A DNA stretch of 64,000 nucleotides from Symbiodinium natans (taxonomy: Eukaryota > Sar > Dinophyceae > Suessiales > Symbiodiniaceae). The stretch's first letter is position 1; every line of letters starts with the position of its first letter. The notes beneath the pieces were generated by a model. The model saw only the letters and a program-made list of their open reading frames with translations. It did no database searches and was not told the origin of the DNA. Shown in pieces: positions 1 to 10,224 of the stretch. The stretch covers positions 184,001 through 248,000 of the forward strand of contig CAJNDS010002679.1 in the NCBI GenBank assembly GCA_905221605.1, in the 5' to 3' direction. The translations under genes and the position numbers were made by a program.

Positions 1-760
1 GTCTCCAGAATTGAGGCTTTTTGAATGAATTAAAATATTTACTTGTAATCCGGAAATCTTGTTTTCGGGTTAAAAAAACCAAATAATTTCAATGATCGGT
101 TACAACATGACAAGTCGCAAGCGGGGTCTCCCTTAGTTTTTTGTTGAAAGAGTAGGTCGCCAAATCGCAAATCGCCAGCACTGTCCCCCTTATGTTCTTA
201 CAAAATAAATCCACAAATCATACATCGCAAGCAGTGTCTCTTCAGTTGTTTTCTTGAAAAATAGGTTCCAACATCACAAATCGCAGGCAGTGTCCCTCTT
301 AGGCCTTTACAGAATAGATCGCAAAAACTCAGTGTCCCCGCAGTTTCTGTCTTCGCGCCAGGATGTTTTTGTAACGAGAAGCAGCACGTAGATCGCACCA
401 AGTTATGTCAATCGTTTTTTGGAGAGAGAACACGATGGACAAAATCTAGTGCGATCTACGTGCCTGGATGTTTTTCAGATCGCACCAAGTTGTGTCCATG
501 GTTCTTCTGAAGAAAGCAGATTGGACAAATCTAACGCTCCTGGATTTTTGAAGTTTAAAGATACTTAGACGCAGTGCGTAGATCCCACCAAGTTCAGTTG
601 ACCTCGGTGGTTGATGGTCAATTGAATCCAGAACAACCGCATTCACACCAAAGCATCAGAGCATCATCTCCCGGAAGGGGAGGGTCGTTTATTCCGTGGT
701 CGACTGAATCCATAACAACCGCATCACAGGGAGGGCTGGAAGGGGGCGTTGATAATAACC
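1..760. repeat. Degenerate tandem repeats
   Basis: A motif like GATCGCACCAAGTT recurs near 391, 478 and 581, and a TCGCAAGCAGTGTC-like motif recurs near 113, 225 and 283, with related spacer text between. A third related segment (GAATCCAGAACAACCGCAT and variants) recurs near 624 and 706. No reading frame here looks like a protein. I read it as decayed tandem repeat DNA. Confidence 0.5.
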
Positions 761-966
761 GCTGATACTCCGATGTGATGTGGTTGTTCTGGAGTAGTGT
801 CCGCATGAAAGGGCTAATGTGGCGTGCAGCAACCTTAATCATGAAATGGGCAAAAAAAGCCCAAGCACGAAAGCGAAACTTCAGGGCTATGAATAATATA
901 ATTCGCCCGTGATTTCACTCCGTGCAATGGAATATTCTTAGTGCGCGTTCGCAAACTCGCTTGATA

Positions 967-1018
967 CCTCCCCCCCCCTCCCCCCGCCCCCCCTCCCCCC
1001 GCCCCCTCCGAAAAAAGC
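967..1018. repeat. C-rich homopolymer tract
   Basis: Runs of C broken only by single T or G. Similar C/G tracts recur through the window (near 3830, 11750, 14335, 20070, 44120, 49240), so they are a general feature of this DNA and may mark assembly-sensitive spots. Confidence 0.8.
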
Positions 1019-1283
1019 GATGCTCTGATGATTGCGATGCTACGGGGTGATATGGTTGTTATGGTTTCAGTTCACCACGTTATTATCAGCCCCCCGCCAG
1101 ATGATGCAGTGGCGACTTTCCCAATGGCGCCTGGCCCTCAGATTCAACAGGGGGTTTGGAGTTGAGTTTAGGTTGGGACTCAGCACCCCAACCCTATAAA
1201 CCCTAAGCCTTGGGAGGCTTCGAGGTTCACCGCCCCAAACCCAACATTACCTTCCCCCGAGCTCTAAAGCCTTTACTCCGTAG

Positions 1284-1338
1284 GCTTTTGGAGGAAAAGC
1301 TACCGGAACAAAGGGCAGACCCGGAAAATTACAAGAAT
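1284..1338 (+). CDS. Exon-like segment, charged coiled-coil type
   Basis: After the acceptor TAG at 1281-1283 one frame reads LLEEKLPEQRADPENYKN, followed by a donor-like GTAGGT. CCCTAAA-type text precedes it. The Glu/Lys/Gln-rich composition suits a coiled coil or linker. The protein family is not recognised. Boundaries are by eye. Confidence 0.4.
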
Positions 1339-1416
1339 GTAGGTACATGGCATGGTTCCCCTAGGTCATAGGTTTTCCTTTCAGCTCTTCTTGTGCTTGC
1401 ATGTCTCGAGATGCAG

Positions 1417-1470
1417 GACGAAGCCCGCGTGACTCGCGCGCAGGCTCGCAGGGTTCAGGCCCACCGATGA
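1417..1470 (+). CDS. Possible terminal exon, Arg/Ala-rich
   Basis: After ATGCAG, one frame reads DEARVTRAQARRVQAHR and then TGA at 1468-1470. It could be a last exon of a helical protein, with the preceding ATG as an alternative start. It is too short to assign a function. Confidence 0.3.
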   Translation, partial: DEARVTRAQARRVQAHR

Positions 1471-1474
1471 TTAT

Positions 1475-2800
1475 CATGATGTCAATACGTACAACTAGTA
1501 TTACAACTACAGTGGTTTTTGTTCTCCTTTTTTACAAGAGGTGTGATTGTTCTTGCGATCTAGGAGCTTGAGGTTCGGTGTCCTGGTTTTTCAAATATGT
1601 GTTAGTCCCCCGATTGTTTGAGCACTCAAAGCCTTGGCCCTGAACCCTAAACCCTTGAACCGCACTCTTCCTCTTCAAATTCTAGACATGTCGAGTCCAA
1701 TGCCGGCGGCCCGAATCAAGCACAGGCCAAAGAACCTAAATGTATGTCACGTGGGCTACATGCATGATTGTCGCACGAGCTCTGGTGACTTTTGGTGTTT
1801 TTCTTCCAGTCAAAAAAGTTCACGTGCTCATTTGCTTCACGCATTGCCTTATGCATCCAAGAATGACTTGGGAATCGAACCCACTCGGTTGACCATGTGT
1901 TGAACATGTTTTCAGGAAAAAAAGGCGCCAATGACCGTGCAGCTTCTCAGGGGTGTGAGTGAAGTTTCTTAGGTTTTAGAGTTTTGGACCTGCAACCGTT
2001 AAACCACCCCATCGTTCTTTGATTGTCTAGTTTTGAGGTTTCTTACGGGGTGGTTCGGGGACAGGTGGCTCCTTCGGCGGGGCCAGTTCCATCTCCGCAG
2101 GCAGAGCTCTTGTGCTGACCAATCGATAAGGGAACTTTCAGGACTTCCTGGGTTTAGGGGCTTAGGGTTCAGGCTTCAGGGTGTTACTTGGAGGTTCCAG
2201 GGTGGCTAGAGACTGGTTTTAAAGCCTTCTATCTACTGACGAGCCTATTTTCAACCATTTTTCTAATTGTTCGCCATGGGTTCTGGGTCGTTTCACGGGG
2301 AGCTGGTGGGGTATGTTGCAGAAGTCTGCCTTAGACATTTTGGGCCGGTTTGTCTGTCGCAGCGACAGTTCGGAGTTCTTCTGCCTCCTGGCTGCTGTGG
2401 CATGGTTGTCGCTTGATGTGGTGGCCATGCTGTTGCGAGTCGCGATGATGAGAAATATCGCTCCAGCCAAGCTGAAGCAACTGTGAGGATTAGCACACAA
2501 TCCACATGAGATTTCTGAGCGGACGGTTCGTTGATGATGTGGAGTTCTCAACTTCTGCCGGGTGATGCCGGTGACTGCGTACGGAGTCTTTGGCGCTCGC
2601 ACATGCCCGCTCCGCGCACCCTCAGCTTTTGGAGTCCTTGTGGGTGCCCGGATAGAATGTGTGTGACCTTGCGGCTGCGATTTGGCCCTTTTGAGCCCCG
2701 AAGCCTCCTGGCTTTTGGCTTTTGCCTGGGGTTAGCACAGGATGGCTTGGTCTGACCTGCCGATGCATGCCAGCGTCACCGCCAACAGCTTCTCTCACGC
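1475..2800. other. Stretch without a supported gene
   Basis: Low-complexity telomere-like fragments (for example near 1640 and 2150) and unique sequence. A 127-codon minus-strand frame at 2219-2602 is open, but its composition is not protein-like and no domain is visible. Confidence 0.5.
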
Positions 2801-2803
2801 CTC

Positions 2804-2846
2804 ACGCTCAGAGGCCAGTGCAGAGTTGCACTGGCCTCTGAGTGTG
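2804..2846. repeat. Near-perfect hairpin with 4-base loop
   Basis: The arms at 2807-2822 and 2827-2842 are exact 16-bp reverse complements around the loop GAGT. Pairing extends about four more bases outward with one G-T pair. The sequence is of high complexity (CTCAGAGGCCAGTGCA), so this is not a by-product of simple repeats. It could be a small structured RNA or a decayed inverted-repeat element. Confidence 0.7.
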
Positions 2847-3360
2847 ACAGCCCAAGATCATGAGTTGTCTGACGGGGTGCGGTGCAATCTGAAAGGGCTA
2901 TTCCTCACTCAAGCCATTCCTGCGGTGGTTTTATGAGAGCTGGTTGACAAATCGAGTCGCCTACATCCTGTCCAAGCAGGAATGCTGGGCTCAAGTCGGC
3001 TGTTACGGAGGCAACTTCTTTACAAAACTGCGCACCTCAAACATCTTTCCTGATACAGCGTGTGGCGTCGGGCAAAGACTGCTTGTCGCCTCTGAGCTGC
3101 CCCTTTCACTTGGCGTTTGCTTTTGCTTGGCATGTACGGCTTGGTTTCGCTACTCCTTCGCCCACTTTGTCTACACATTTTGTACCTGTCGACTGCCACA
3201 GCCCCTAAGTGCTCGAAGTAAAACAAGGGACTTGTAGTTTTACGCAGTTTAGGTGTGGGTTTAAGGTTTAGCGTTTTAGGGGGTCTGCGTCTGAGCCTCT
3301 GCAGGATGCAGGACAGCATCCGCATCCTCGGCCGAGGCGGGCTCTTGCCCATGGCTGGCC

Positions 3361-3655
3361 TGCGAATCAAAAACTACGAATCAGCAACTGAAAATATGAA
3401 ACTGGCTGCGAATCAGAAGCTGTGAATCAGAGGCTACCCCGATGCAGGAACTGCGAACCAGAAACCCGCGCGAATCGGAAACTGTGCATCAGAAACCTGC
3501 GCGAATCAGCAAAAGCACGTCAGAAACCCGTGCGATTCAGAAACTGCGATCAGAAACTGCGCATCAGAAACCTTCGCATTAGAAACCCGTGCGACTCAGA
3601 AACTGCGAATCAGAAACTTGCCGCGGATCACTCAGGAACTGCAAAGCAGAACCTG
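3361..3655. repeat. Minisatellite with GAATCAGAAAC-like units
   Basis: Short units built on GAATCAGAAACTGC and CGCGAATCAG recur about every 12-27 bases with variation. Frames across it are open only because of the repeat and are not treated as genes. Confidence 0.7.
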
Positions 3656-4021
3656 CTGGATGCGGTTTGGGGGTGGGGGGGGGTTCATCGTGTGCAGGTT
3701 GCCAGCGCAAGAGAAAGGACCTCCAAAGACCTCCCAAAGCCTTCTGGCACCTTGGTCTCCTGGCCCTGATCTCTGTTCCCGTGTCTCCCTTCTGAGGCTG
3801 GTGGAGCCTGAAGCCATAAATGGAGATGTTGGGGGGGGGGGGGGGCACCCATATGCCCTACTTAGAGAGGTGCTGATCTTGATGAAGCAGATGGTTTTTG
3901 TTGTGACCCTTCACAAAGGTGCTGGGCAGACAGCCTTATACCTCAAACGGGGCTGCTGGCTGCTCAACCCACCCAACCCGACCCACGAAGCAGGAACCAG
4001 GAATCGATTCAGCAACTTCAG

Positions 4022-4092
4022 CCTGTGCGGAGGCTCGCGCGAGGGAGGAGGTGAACCTGCAGATGCGGGCACAAGCTCGCGCACGAGAGGAG
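4022..4092 (+). CDS. Exon-like segment with internal duplication, coiled-coil type
   Basis: Follows the acceptor CTTCAG and ends before GTGCCT. The frame contains AEARAREEV and then QARAREEV, an internal near-duplication with heptad-like charge spacing. It resembles the coiled-coil exons further right. The gene is not identified. Confidence 0.4.
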
Positions 4093-4171
4093 GTGCCTCT
4101 GTGCTCCCTTCTGCTAGGAATGAGGTTTGCTTCTGGTCTTGAGCTGGTATCGACCTGCATATACTTGGGTT

Positions 4172-4230
4172 GAGGCATTCTTGGAAGCGGAACTCGAGCG
4201 AGCCCTGTTCAAGTTTCAAAGGAACCCTTC
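4172..4230 (+). CDS. Exon-like segment, amphipathic helix
   Basis: One frame reads EAFLEAELERALFKFQR, a strongly helical amphipathic sequence about 80 bases after the previous candidate. The donor is unclear. It may belong to the same coiled-coil gene. Confidence 0.35.
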
Positions 4231-4813
4231 TTCTGAGTGTACGAAAGTGTTGCGTGCTCCACTGCCTGGAAGGGCTAATTGGGAGATGGGGGAGTCCCAT
4301 TTCTTATCGCTATGATACTGCTATGGGTACCGTAGGCTTTGGGGGGTTCAGGCTTGGAACTCTGAAAAGCAGATCTGGAATGCCCACATCGGTGCTCTGT
4401 AGGTAGTGAGGCATGTTTCTCCAGGCCTTAGCTTTAAACGCAATTTCGAGCCGATCTGGGGCCGAGGATCTGCGGGATGGAGGGTTTAGCAAGATTTGCC
4501 GGGTTTAGGAAACAACATTGAGCAGAAACATATCACTTTTTTGGTTGGCTTCATTGTCGAAACCGAGAAGCCTTAAGACCTTCAGGCCCCAAATCCCTCA
4601 ACCCTGGACCCTCGGCCCTACAAGCTCTAAAGACCCCAGCGTTGATGAGAATGCCAGGAAGCCGCGGCTTCTTGGCTTTGGTTGAGGGGATCTGGGTTTG
4701 TGCCTTCGGGTTTCAACTGTGTCAGCATTTGCGAGAATTCTAAACGTTGAGTCTGGATATTGTGCGAAGCGGTACGTGTTTGGGTGTTCACCTCGCGGCT
4801 GCTCCCTGTTAAG

Positions 4814-4873
4814 GTGAGCTACGCTGCCTTGTTCAAGCAGCAGCAGGACCACTCGGAGGCCGCAGAGGCCTGA
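4814..4873 (+). CDS. Possible terminal exon, Gln/Glu-rich
   Basis: After the acceptor-like AAG, the frame reads VSYAALFKQQQDHSEAAEA and stops with TGA at 4871-4873. It would be the 3' end of a helical protein on the + strand. No family is recognised. Confidence 0.35.
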   Translation: MSYAALFKQQQDHSEAAEA

Positions 4874-5475
4874 TTCGGGAAGTTTTACACGCAGTCGCTT
4901 TATCTCGCATCGCTCGTTTTTGTTACGCATCGATCCGCGTCCACATTGGGGAGCTGCGTTCCCGAGAGTATATCTCCTGATGGGTCGAAGTCGGCCTCGT
5001 GCAGGCATTATATGTCTTCGGGAGTTGCGAGTTAAGTAGCGGGCGATTGCTGGGGGTGGTCTCGGTCACCCTGATCGCCGCCGCGACAACTCGACCAACC
5101 CCCCCGGCAGATTAGGTTTAATTGAATCTGGGATTCCTCAGATCGTTGATTTTCTAGCGTCTCACTGGTGATTAGCTGTTGAAACATATTGAAAAATGAA
5201 AAATACTGTAAAAAAGTGTTGAAAACACTGGCGTCTGCAGCAAATCCGGCAGTTCTACCCATGTTGGCTGTTTGCTTAATTTCCAGCATCTACTTGGGGA
5301 TTGCTGTGTCCTGATGTGCAATTCCGCCGCTGATGTGTATTCCCGCAATGTAGAATGTAGCGTCCACAATGGGGGTGACGTGTATTTCTCGCGACCTGAT
5401 GTGAGATAAGCCCGCCGCTAGTTGCTGATAACCCTGCGAAGTCCCCCTTGCAGAAGTCCCGTTGGAGTGATGATG

Positions 5476-5596
5476 AAGATGGTCGAGTGCGGACCTCAGA
5501 AAGTGACAAAGACCTTGGAGGGAGTTTTGACGCGAAGTAGGGCTTTTGATTACCACTATTCCGAAGAGGATGCCAGGATACCACATTTCTAGTGCG
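5476..5596. repeat. Diverged duplicate A1 (pairs with 6744-6867)
   Basis: Closely similar to 6744-6867, with shared text such as CAAAGACCTTGGAGGGA and GAGGATGCCAGGATACCACAT. Both copies keep an open + frame beginning MVE and containing QKVTKTLEG and EEDARIPH or KEDARIPH. Most differences change amino acids, so conservation for coding is not shown. Confidence 0.7.
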
Positions 5597-5604
5597 GGCT
5601 GCCA

Positions 5605-5780
5605 GCCCTCCATGGAAAATCTGCAGGCACCAAACAGGTTGTAGGGTGTATAGGGTTTGGTTCTTCACGGCTTTTGGGTGTACGGTCCTGGTTTTAGGGT
5701 GTAATTATAGCATGTCGGATACAGGGTGCCAGGGTAGGTTTTGGCCGGGAACCAAGCAGCCCCAAGAGGACAGGATGCCC
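5605..5780. repeat. Diverged duplicate B1 (pairs with 13108-13275)
   Basis: Starts with ATCTGCAGGCACCAAACAGG and ends around AAGAGGACAGGA in both copies, with scattered substitutions and small indels. It is part of a mosaic of duplicated blocks between 5 and 14 kb. Confidence 0.75.
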
Positions 5781-6267
5781 TCAAGGAGTGCCGAGAAGAT
5801 GTTTCGAACTTCCTACACAACACAATTTGTAAAAAGCCTCCACAATGCCTCCGCGGCCGACGACCACTGCTCCCAAAGCTCCGGGTCGAAATAATTACCA
5901 GTAGTATTCCCCTAGGGTCCCTTCATAATTATGCTTTTACATCATATCCCCAAAACCCTATTCTGTCTGGCCCCTGGTTTATGAGTTTGGGGTTTCGGGT
6001 TAAGGGTTTAGGGGTTTATTAATTACGGGTTTAGGGGTTTAGTGTTTAGGGCTGAGCTAAGGAGACTGGTCATCTTGGGGCTGAGGGGAATGGGGTTTCC
6101 AAACCCTAGTACCCCTAAACCCCAAACCCTAGCAACCCTAAACTAAACTCCAAACCCTAAACCCTCAAGCCCTAGATGTCCCCAGAAGCCACACTCCCTC
6201 GATGCTAAGGCGCTTCAAGCCGTCACCCTAAATTGAACCCTGGCCCTAGAGCCCTAAGCCCTCAAAC

Positions 6268-6308
6268 CTGCGCGAAAGCCTCGTAGAGGACTTTGCTGAT
6301 GTGTTGAG
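6268..6308 (+). CDS. Exon-like segment, acidic helix
   Basis: The frame reads LRESLVEDFADVLR and meets a donor-like GTAGTA. CCCTAAG/CCCTAAA text precedes it. No function is assigned. Confidence 0.3.
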
Positions 6309-6378
6309 GTAGTATAGGGGTCGGAAGAATTCCCACTACTATTCCCCTATGGTCCCTTCAAACGCCCTGCGTGCGCAG

Positions 6379-6425
6379 GGCTCCGAGGACTCTGAGAAGG
6401 ATCCGGCCGGGGTGCTCGGACAAAG
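6379..6425 (+). CDS. Exon-like segment, acidic
   Basis: After the acceptor GCGCAG, the frame reads GSEDSEKDPAGVLGQ and ends at donor-like GTTCAGGG, which runs directly into a TTTAGGG tract. This shows the typical arrangement in which the intron starts with G-strand telomere-like DNA. Confidence 0.4.
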
Positions 6426-6427
6426 GT

Positions 6428-6502
6428 TCAGGGTTTAGAGCTTAGGTTTTAGGGGTTTAAGTTTTAGGGTTTAGGGTTTAGAGTTTAGGGTTTGAGGGTT
6501 TC
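6428..6502 (+). repeat. Degenerate TTTAGGG tract
   Basis: Consecutive TTTAGGG, TTTAGAG and TTTTAGGG units. It lies immediately 3' of an exon-like segment and is interstitial, not a chromosome end. Confidence 0.8.
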
Positions 6503-7104
6503 GGATCTTTTAAAGGGCTCGGCAGTTTGGCCGTTGAGAGTTCAGGGTTTAGGGGTAGAGGATGCAGGGGGTTTAGGGTTCCGTCTTTGTTTTGCAGCTT
6601 CGAGGCACCAAGAGTTTTGGGCCTAGCCAGAAGGCCAAAGGTGTTTCGGGTTTAGGGTTTCAGGTTTAGGCTGTAGGAAGTTCCAGTCTTCTTCGTGCTG
6701 GAGTGATGATGATTCCTCATCCAGCACGCAAGTCCCAAGTAAAAGATGGTCGAGTACGAGTGCGAACCTCAGAAAGTCACAAAGACCTTGGAGGGACGTT
6801 TGACGCGAAGTAGGGTTTTTCATTACAACTATTCCAAAGAGGATGCCAGGATACCACATATATGGTGCGGGCTCCTAGGGTCCCTGCATAATTATGCTTT
6901 TACATCATATCCTCAAAACCTTACTCTTTCTGGCCCCTGGTTTATGGGTTTGGGGTTTCGGGTTAAGGGTTTACGGGTATCTTGGGGCTGAGGGGAATGG
7001 GGTTTCCAAACCCCAGTTCCCCCAAACCCCAAACCCGCCCTGAAGCCTAAACCCTAACCCACCTACAAAGCGTTACGTTTCTTTTGCAGGGGGGTTGCAG
7101 GTCC

Positions 7105-7580
7105 AAAGGACTCAGTAGGTATTTTCCTTTAAGTTTGATACGCGGGTGTGCAGGACGTTTGGGTTTTGAGGTTTTTAGGGGTCGCATTTTCATAGGGCTT
7201 CAAGCTGTATGAGGCTTTTCAGGTTCGTTGGTGTTTTTTCCTTTTATTTTGCAGTTTAGTGTTTAAGGGTTTGGCTTGGGGGTAAAAGAAATTCAATCAT
7301 CAAGCCCCAAATTGAGATCATGTACTCCCGGGTTCTATAGCCCCTATTGACATCCCTTCACTTGAAAAATCCGGAAAGCCATTCCTAGACAGCCCAATAC
7401 CCCTAAATTCAGCTATATGTATATATATATATATGTATACATGTGTGTGTATATAAATATTTAGATATGTATGTACATATATATGTGTATACCTTGAATT
7501 CTATTTCGGATCCGAATATGAATCAACGTATGCTCCTTTAATACAGGCAGTATCCGAAACCCAAAACCCCAATTCCATTC
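7105..7580. repeat. Diverged duplicate C1 (pairs with 10560-10955)
   Basis: Shares long runs with 10560-10955, such as CATAGGGCTTCAAGCTGTATG, GTACTCCCGGGTTCTA and CCGAAACCCAAAACCCCAAT. It contains an AT/GT microsatellite near 7413-7490 that is shorter in the partner. Confidence 0.8.
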
Positions 7581-7752
7581 CCCAGGTTCAGGACAGGAAG
7601 GGGCTGGGCAGGGCAAGAGGATACGGATCCGAGCGTGCAGAGCACCAGCAGCTGCTGGCCGGCTGGCAACTTAGCGACTCCGGAGTCAGAGTACGTGTGC
7701 TTCTTCGCGTGTTCACGAGTTTCCATAGATGCTGTGGCAATGATGCGGCCAG

Positions 7753-7806
7753 GTCTGCGACGTGAGCTCGAGGAGGCAAGAAAGCAGCACTCGGAGAGCA
7801 AGGAAG
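7753..7806 (+). CDS. Coiled-coil exon (upstream of gene end)
   Basis: After CCAG, the frame reads LRRELEEARKQHSESKE, with donor-like GCAGGC after it. The heptad pattern is typical of long coiled-coil proteins. It lies 50 bases before the next exon-like segment in the same orientation. Confidence 0.5.
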
Positions 7807-7855
7807 GCAGGCGTATGCATGCTGTTCAAATGTCAAAGGAGGAAGGCATATGCAG

Positions 7856-7930
7856 GCCCAAGTGAAAGAGCGTGGACCTTTGCGAGGCGCCAAAAGCCAG
7901 CTACTGCACATCGGCACCCTTGAAAGGAAG
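7856..7930 (+). CDS. Coiled-coil exon, 25 codons, phase 0
   Basis: It lies exactly between an ATGCAG acceptor and a GTGGGA donor and encodes 25 residues beginning AQVKERGPLRGAK and ending HIGTLERK. The 64-base gap to the next exon starts with GT and ends with CAG, so it is a plausible short intron. Joining in phase 0 continues a helical sequence. Confidence 0.55.
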
Positions 7931-7994
7931 GTGGGAACGACTTCTGACTTCAAGCCGGAGGACAGTTGTCGGCCAATCTTGTACTTTGCGCCAG

Positions 7995-8072
7995 GTTGCT
8001 GCCCTCAACGATGAGCTAGACTTGCTGAAAGGATGCATGGCTCAGATGCAGGCCTGTCACACCTGGCTCTAA
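7995..8072 (+). CDS. Coiled-coil terminal exon with stop
   Basis: After GCGCCAG, the frame reads VAALNDELDLLKGCMAQMQ, then ACHTWL and TAA at 8070-8072. Hydrophobic residues at a/d-like spacing support a coiled coil. With the two preceding segments it forms the 3' end of a + strand gene whose upstream part is not resolved. No enzyme motif is seen. Confidence 0.55.
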   Translation, partial: VAALNDELDLLKGCMAQMQACHTWL

Positions 8073-8231
8073 ACCCTTAACCCAGCCTTGCCTGCGCGTG
8101 CCTTGACCTAGATTCCTCAATGCCTAAACATGGCTTGGGCCATAAGCAGGGTGACTGCGGCTAGGAACAGGTTATTGTGCCCTTATTTGGGGCCCGCTAA
8201 CAAACTTGTAATAAGCCCTGAAGTACAGAGG

Positions 8232-8600
8232 GTTCAAGGTGACGCTCTCACACAGTCGACGTGGCCTGCCCATGTACCTGCATAGATAATCAAAGAGTAT
8301 ATCGTTATTTCGGTAACATAACTTGCCTTCCTTAAGCCTGGAATCTTTCAGTCAGTCTGAGATGTGGTCAAGAGGGTTCGGATATAGGGGGGGGCCACGA
8401 TGGTAAGGGACCCCCTGTTTTTTGTCATGATACCCCTACTTTCGGACACCCTCCCATAGACCTGCGCCAGGCGACTCGGGGTTTGTGGCCTTAAGCTTTA
8501 AGGCTCTAAGGTTTCGAGGTTTTAACCTGTTGTAGGTTTGTAGGTATTTCCCTTTAAGTTCTATACGGGGGTGTGCAGGACGTTTTGGGTTTTGAGGTTT
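8232..8600. repeat. Diverged duplicate D1 with remnant exon (pairs with 10225-10620)
   Basis: Matches 10225-10620 on both sides of the exon at 10443-10499. In this copy only about 11 bases (ACCTGCGCCAG) remain between the acceptor-like CATAG and GCGACTCGG, so the exon appears to be deleted here. Confidence 0.7.
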
Positions 8601-8626
8601 TAAGGCCTGGGACCAGTTCTTTTTTT

Positions 8627-9060
8627 TCCCCACCTTCGGTGTGGGGTTGTTAAACTTTAAACTCAACTCTTCTCCTCGCCCGGAACTCCCTCGCCCGGAA
8701 CTCTTCTCCTCGCCCGGTCTACTCCTCGAGACTCCAGGTGGAGTGCCCAATTTTAGAGATGCCCCAGAATCTTCCTGGAGTGCCCAAATCCTTGCAGTGC
8801 CCAACCGCAGTGTCTCTCTGGAGTGCCCAACCCAACCCCAGAGTTTAACCCCGCAGACGCCCTAGACTCCTGGAGTGCCCAACCCCGCAGTCTCCCTGGA
8901 GTGCCTGGAGTGCCCAGCCCCAAAAGATTTCCCCAAGATGCCCTAGACTCCAGAGTTTCTCTGCCAGAGTCTCCCTGGAGTGCCCAGCCGCAGGGTCTCC
9001 CTGGAGTGCCCAACCGCAGGGTCTCCCTGAAATTCCCAACCCCACAGTCTCCCGGAAAAC
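8627..9060. repeat. Minisatellite block 1 (CTGGAGTGCCCAACCCC)
   Basis: Begins with the hairpin CCCCACCTTCGGTGTGGGG and then runs into variable copies of CTCCCTGGAGTGCCCAACCCCAGA about 20-30 bases long. Long open frames across it are repeat artefacts. Confidence 0.85.
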
Positions 9061-9217
9061 GCTATTCTACTTAGTAAGGCCCCTACATTAGGTAGTGGGT
9101 CCCAAGATGAGGAGCTGCAATAAAGTGAGCCACTCTTGCATATGGAGAAGCGGGTTCTTCTTGAGGTTCCCATACTAAGGATCATGGTATTTTGGGGGTA
9201 GATCAGGGGGTCTTGAA

Positions 9218-9720
9218 TCCCCACCTTCGGTGTGGGAAACTCCCTGAAATGCCCAACCTCTGAGACCCCCCAAGTCTCCCTGGCGTGCCCAACCCCAACT
9301 TTTATTTGGGGTGCCCAGCCCCCACACCCCAAATGCCCAACCCAGACCCCTAAAGAGCCCCGTCTGATTGGACTCCCAACCCCACCAAACCCAAAGTCCC
9401 AGAGGCTGCGCAACCCAGAGATTGCCCAGCCCAAACACGGAGTGCCGAGCCTCCTGAGTTCCCTGGAGCCAACCTTCGAGCCACTCCTGGAGTGCCCTCC
9501 TGGAGTGCCCAACCCCAAAGACTCCCTGAGAGATGCTGGAGTGCCCAACCTCAGAAATGCCCAAGCGGAGTGCCCAACCCAGACACTCCCTGGAGTGGCT
9601 CAGACTCCTTAGAGTGCCCAACCCAGAGACCCAACCCCAGAGACTCCTGGAGTGCCCAACCTCAGAGACTCCCTTGAGTGCCCAACCCCAGAGACTCCCT
9701 GGAGTGCCCAAATCCAAATC
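9218..9720. repeat. Minisatellite block 2, same head hairpin
   Basis: A second block of the same GGAGTGCCCAACCCC repeat. It starts with the same CCCCACCTTCGGTGTGGG head as block 1, after about 160 bases of unrelated sequence. The shared head suggests the block was copied as a unit. Confidence 0.85.
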
Positions 9721-9737
9721 CTTAAGGTGGGGATGTT

Positions 9738-10215
9738 CGAAGTCAAATAATTATACGGATCTCAAAGCTATCGTGCTAGGCTTTTGCACCAGTTCGTCAG
9801 CCTACGCGTTCGGGTTTTGGGTTGGGAGGTTTGCTGGTAGCGGGAAACAGGGTAGAGGCGTGAGGGCTTGCTACTTGGTGCTTATCTCATGCAGATTCAG
9901 GGTTGAGGTGCCAGCCATGGCCTCATATGCCCAAGAATCCCCGAAAACCTTCATGGGGTTCGTGGTAGCTCAGCATGGTATGCGGGTTCAGGTATAAAGC
10001 CTGCGCGCCGCCCCCTAAACCCAATAAGCCTTAAACCCTACAGCCCAATTAAATCCTGAGCCCACTTAAAACCGTAAACCCTGCAAAGCCTAGAAGCCTC
10101 CTAAGCCCTCCTTAAACGCTGTCCCCGACTCCCTCAAACCACCCGCCTGAAGTTGAAAGGCCCTTGAGTCGTTCATAGGCATTGCAAAAATTAGATTCTT
10201 GTTCAGGAACTGAAA
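9738..10215. repeat. Diverged duplicate E1 (pairs with 13299-13860)
   Basis: Shares many runs with 13299-13860, including CTTATCTCATGCAGATTCAG and AGTTGAAAGGCCCTTGAGTC. The partner has extra text near 13430 and 13510-13570. Confidence 0.8.
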
Positions 10216-10224
10216 TTATGTTAC

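Noticed and set aside
2219-2602. A 127-codon minus-strand frame as a gene
   Set aside because: No domain, no splice or start context and unconvincing composition.
8943-9997. Frames of up to 201 codons over the GGAGTGCCCAACCCC minisatellite
   Set aside because: Repeat artefact with competing frames on both strands.
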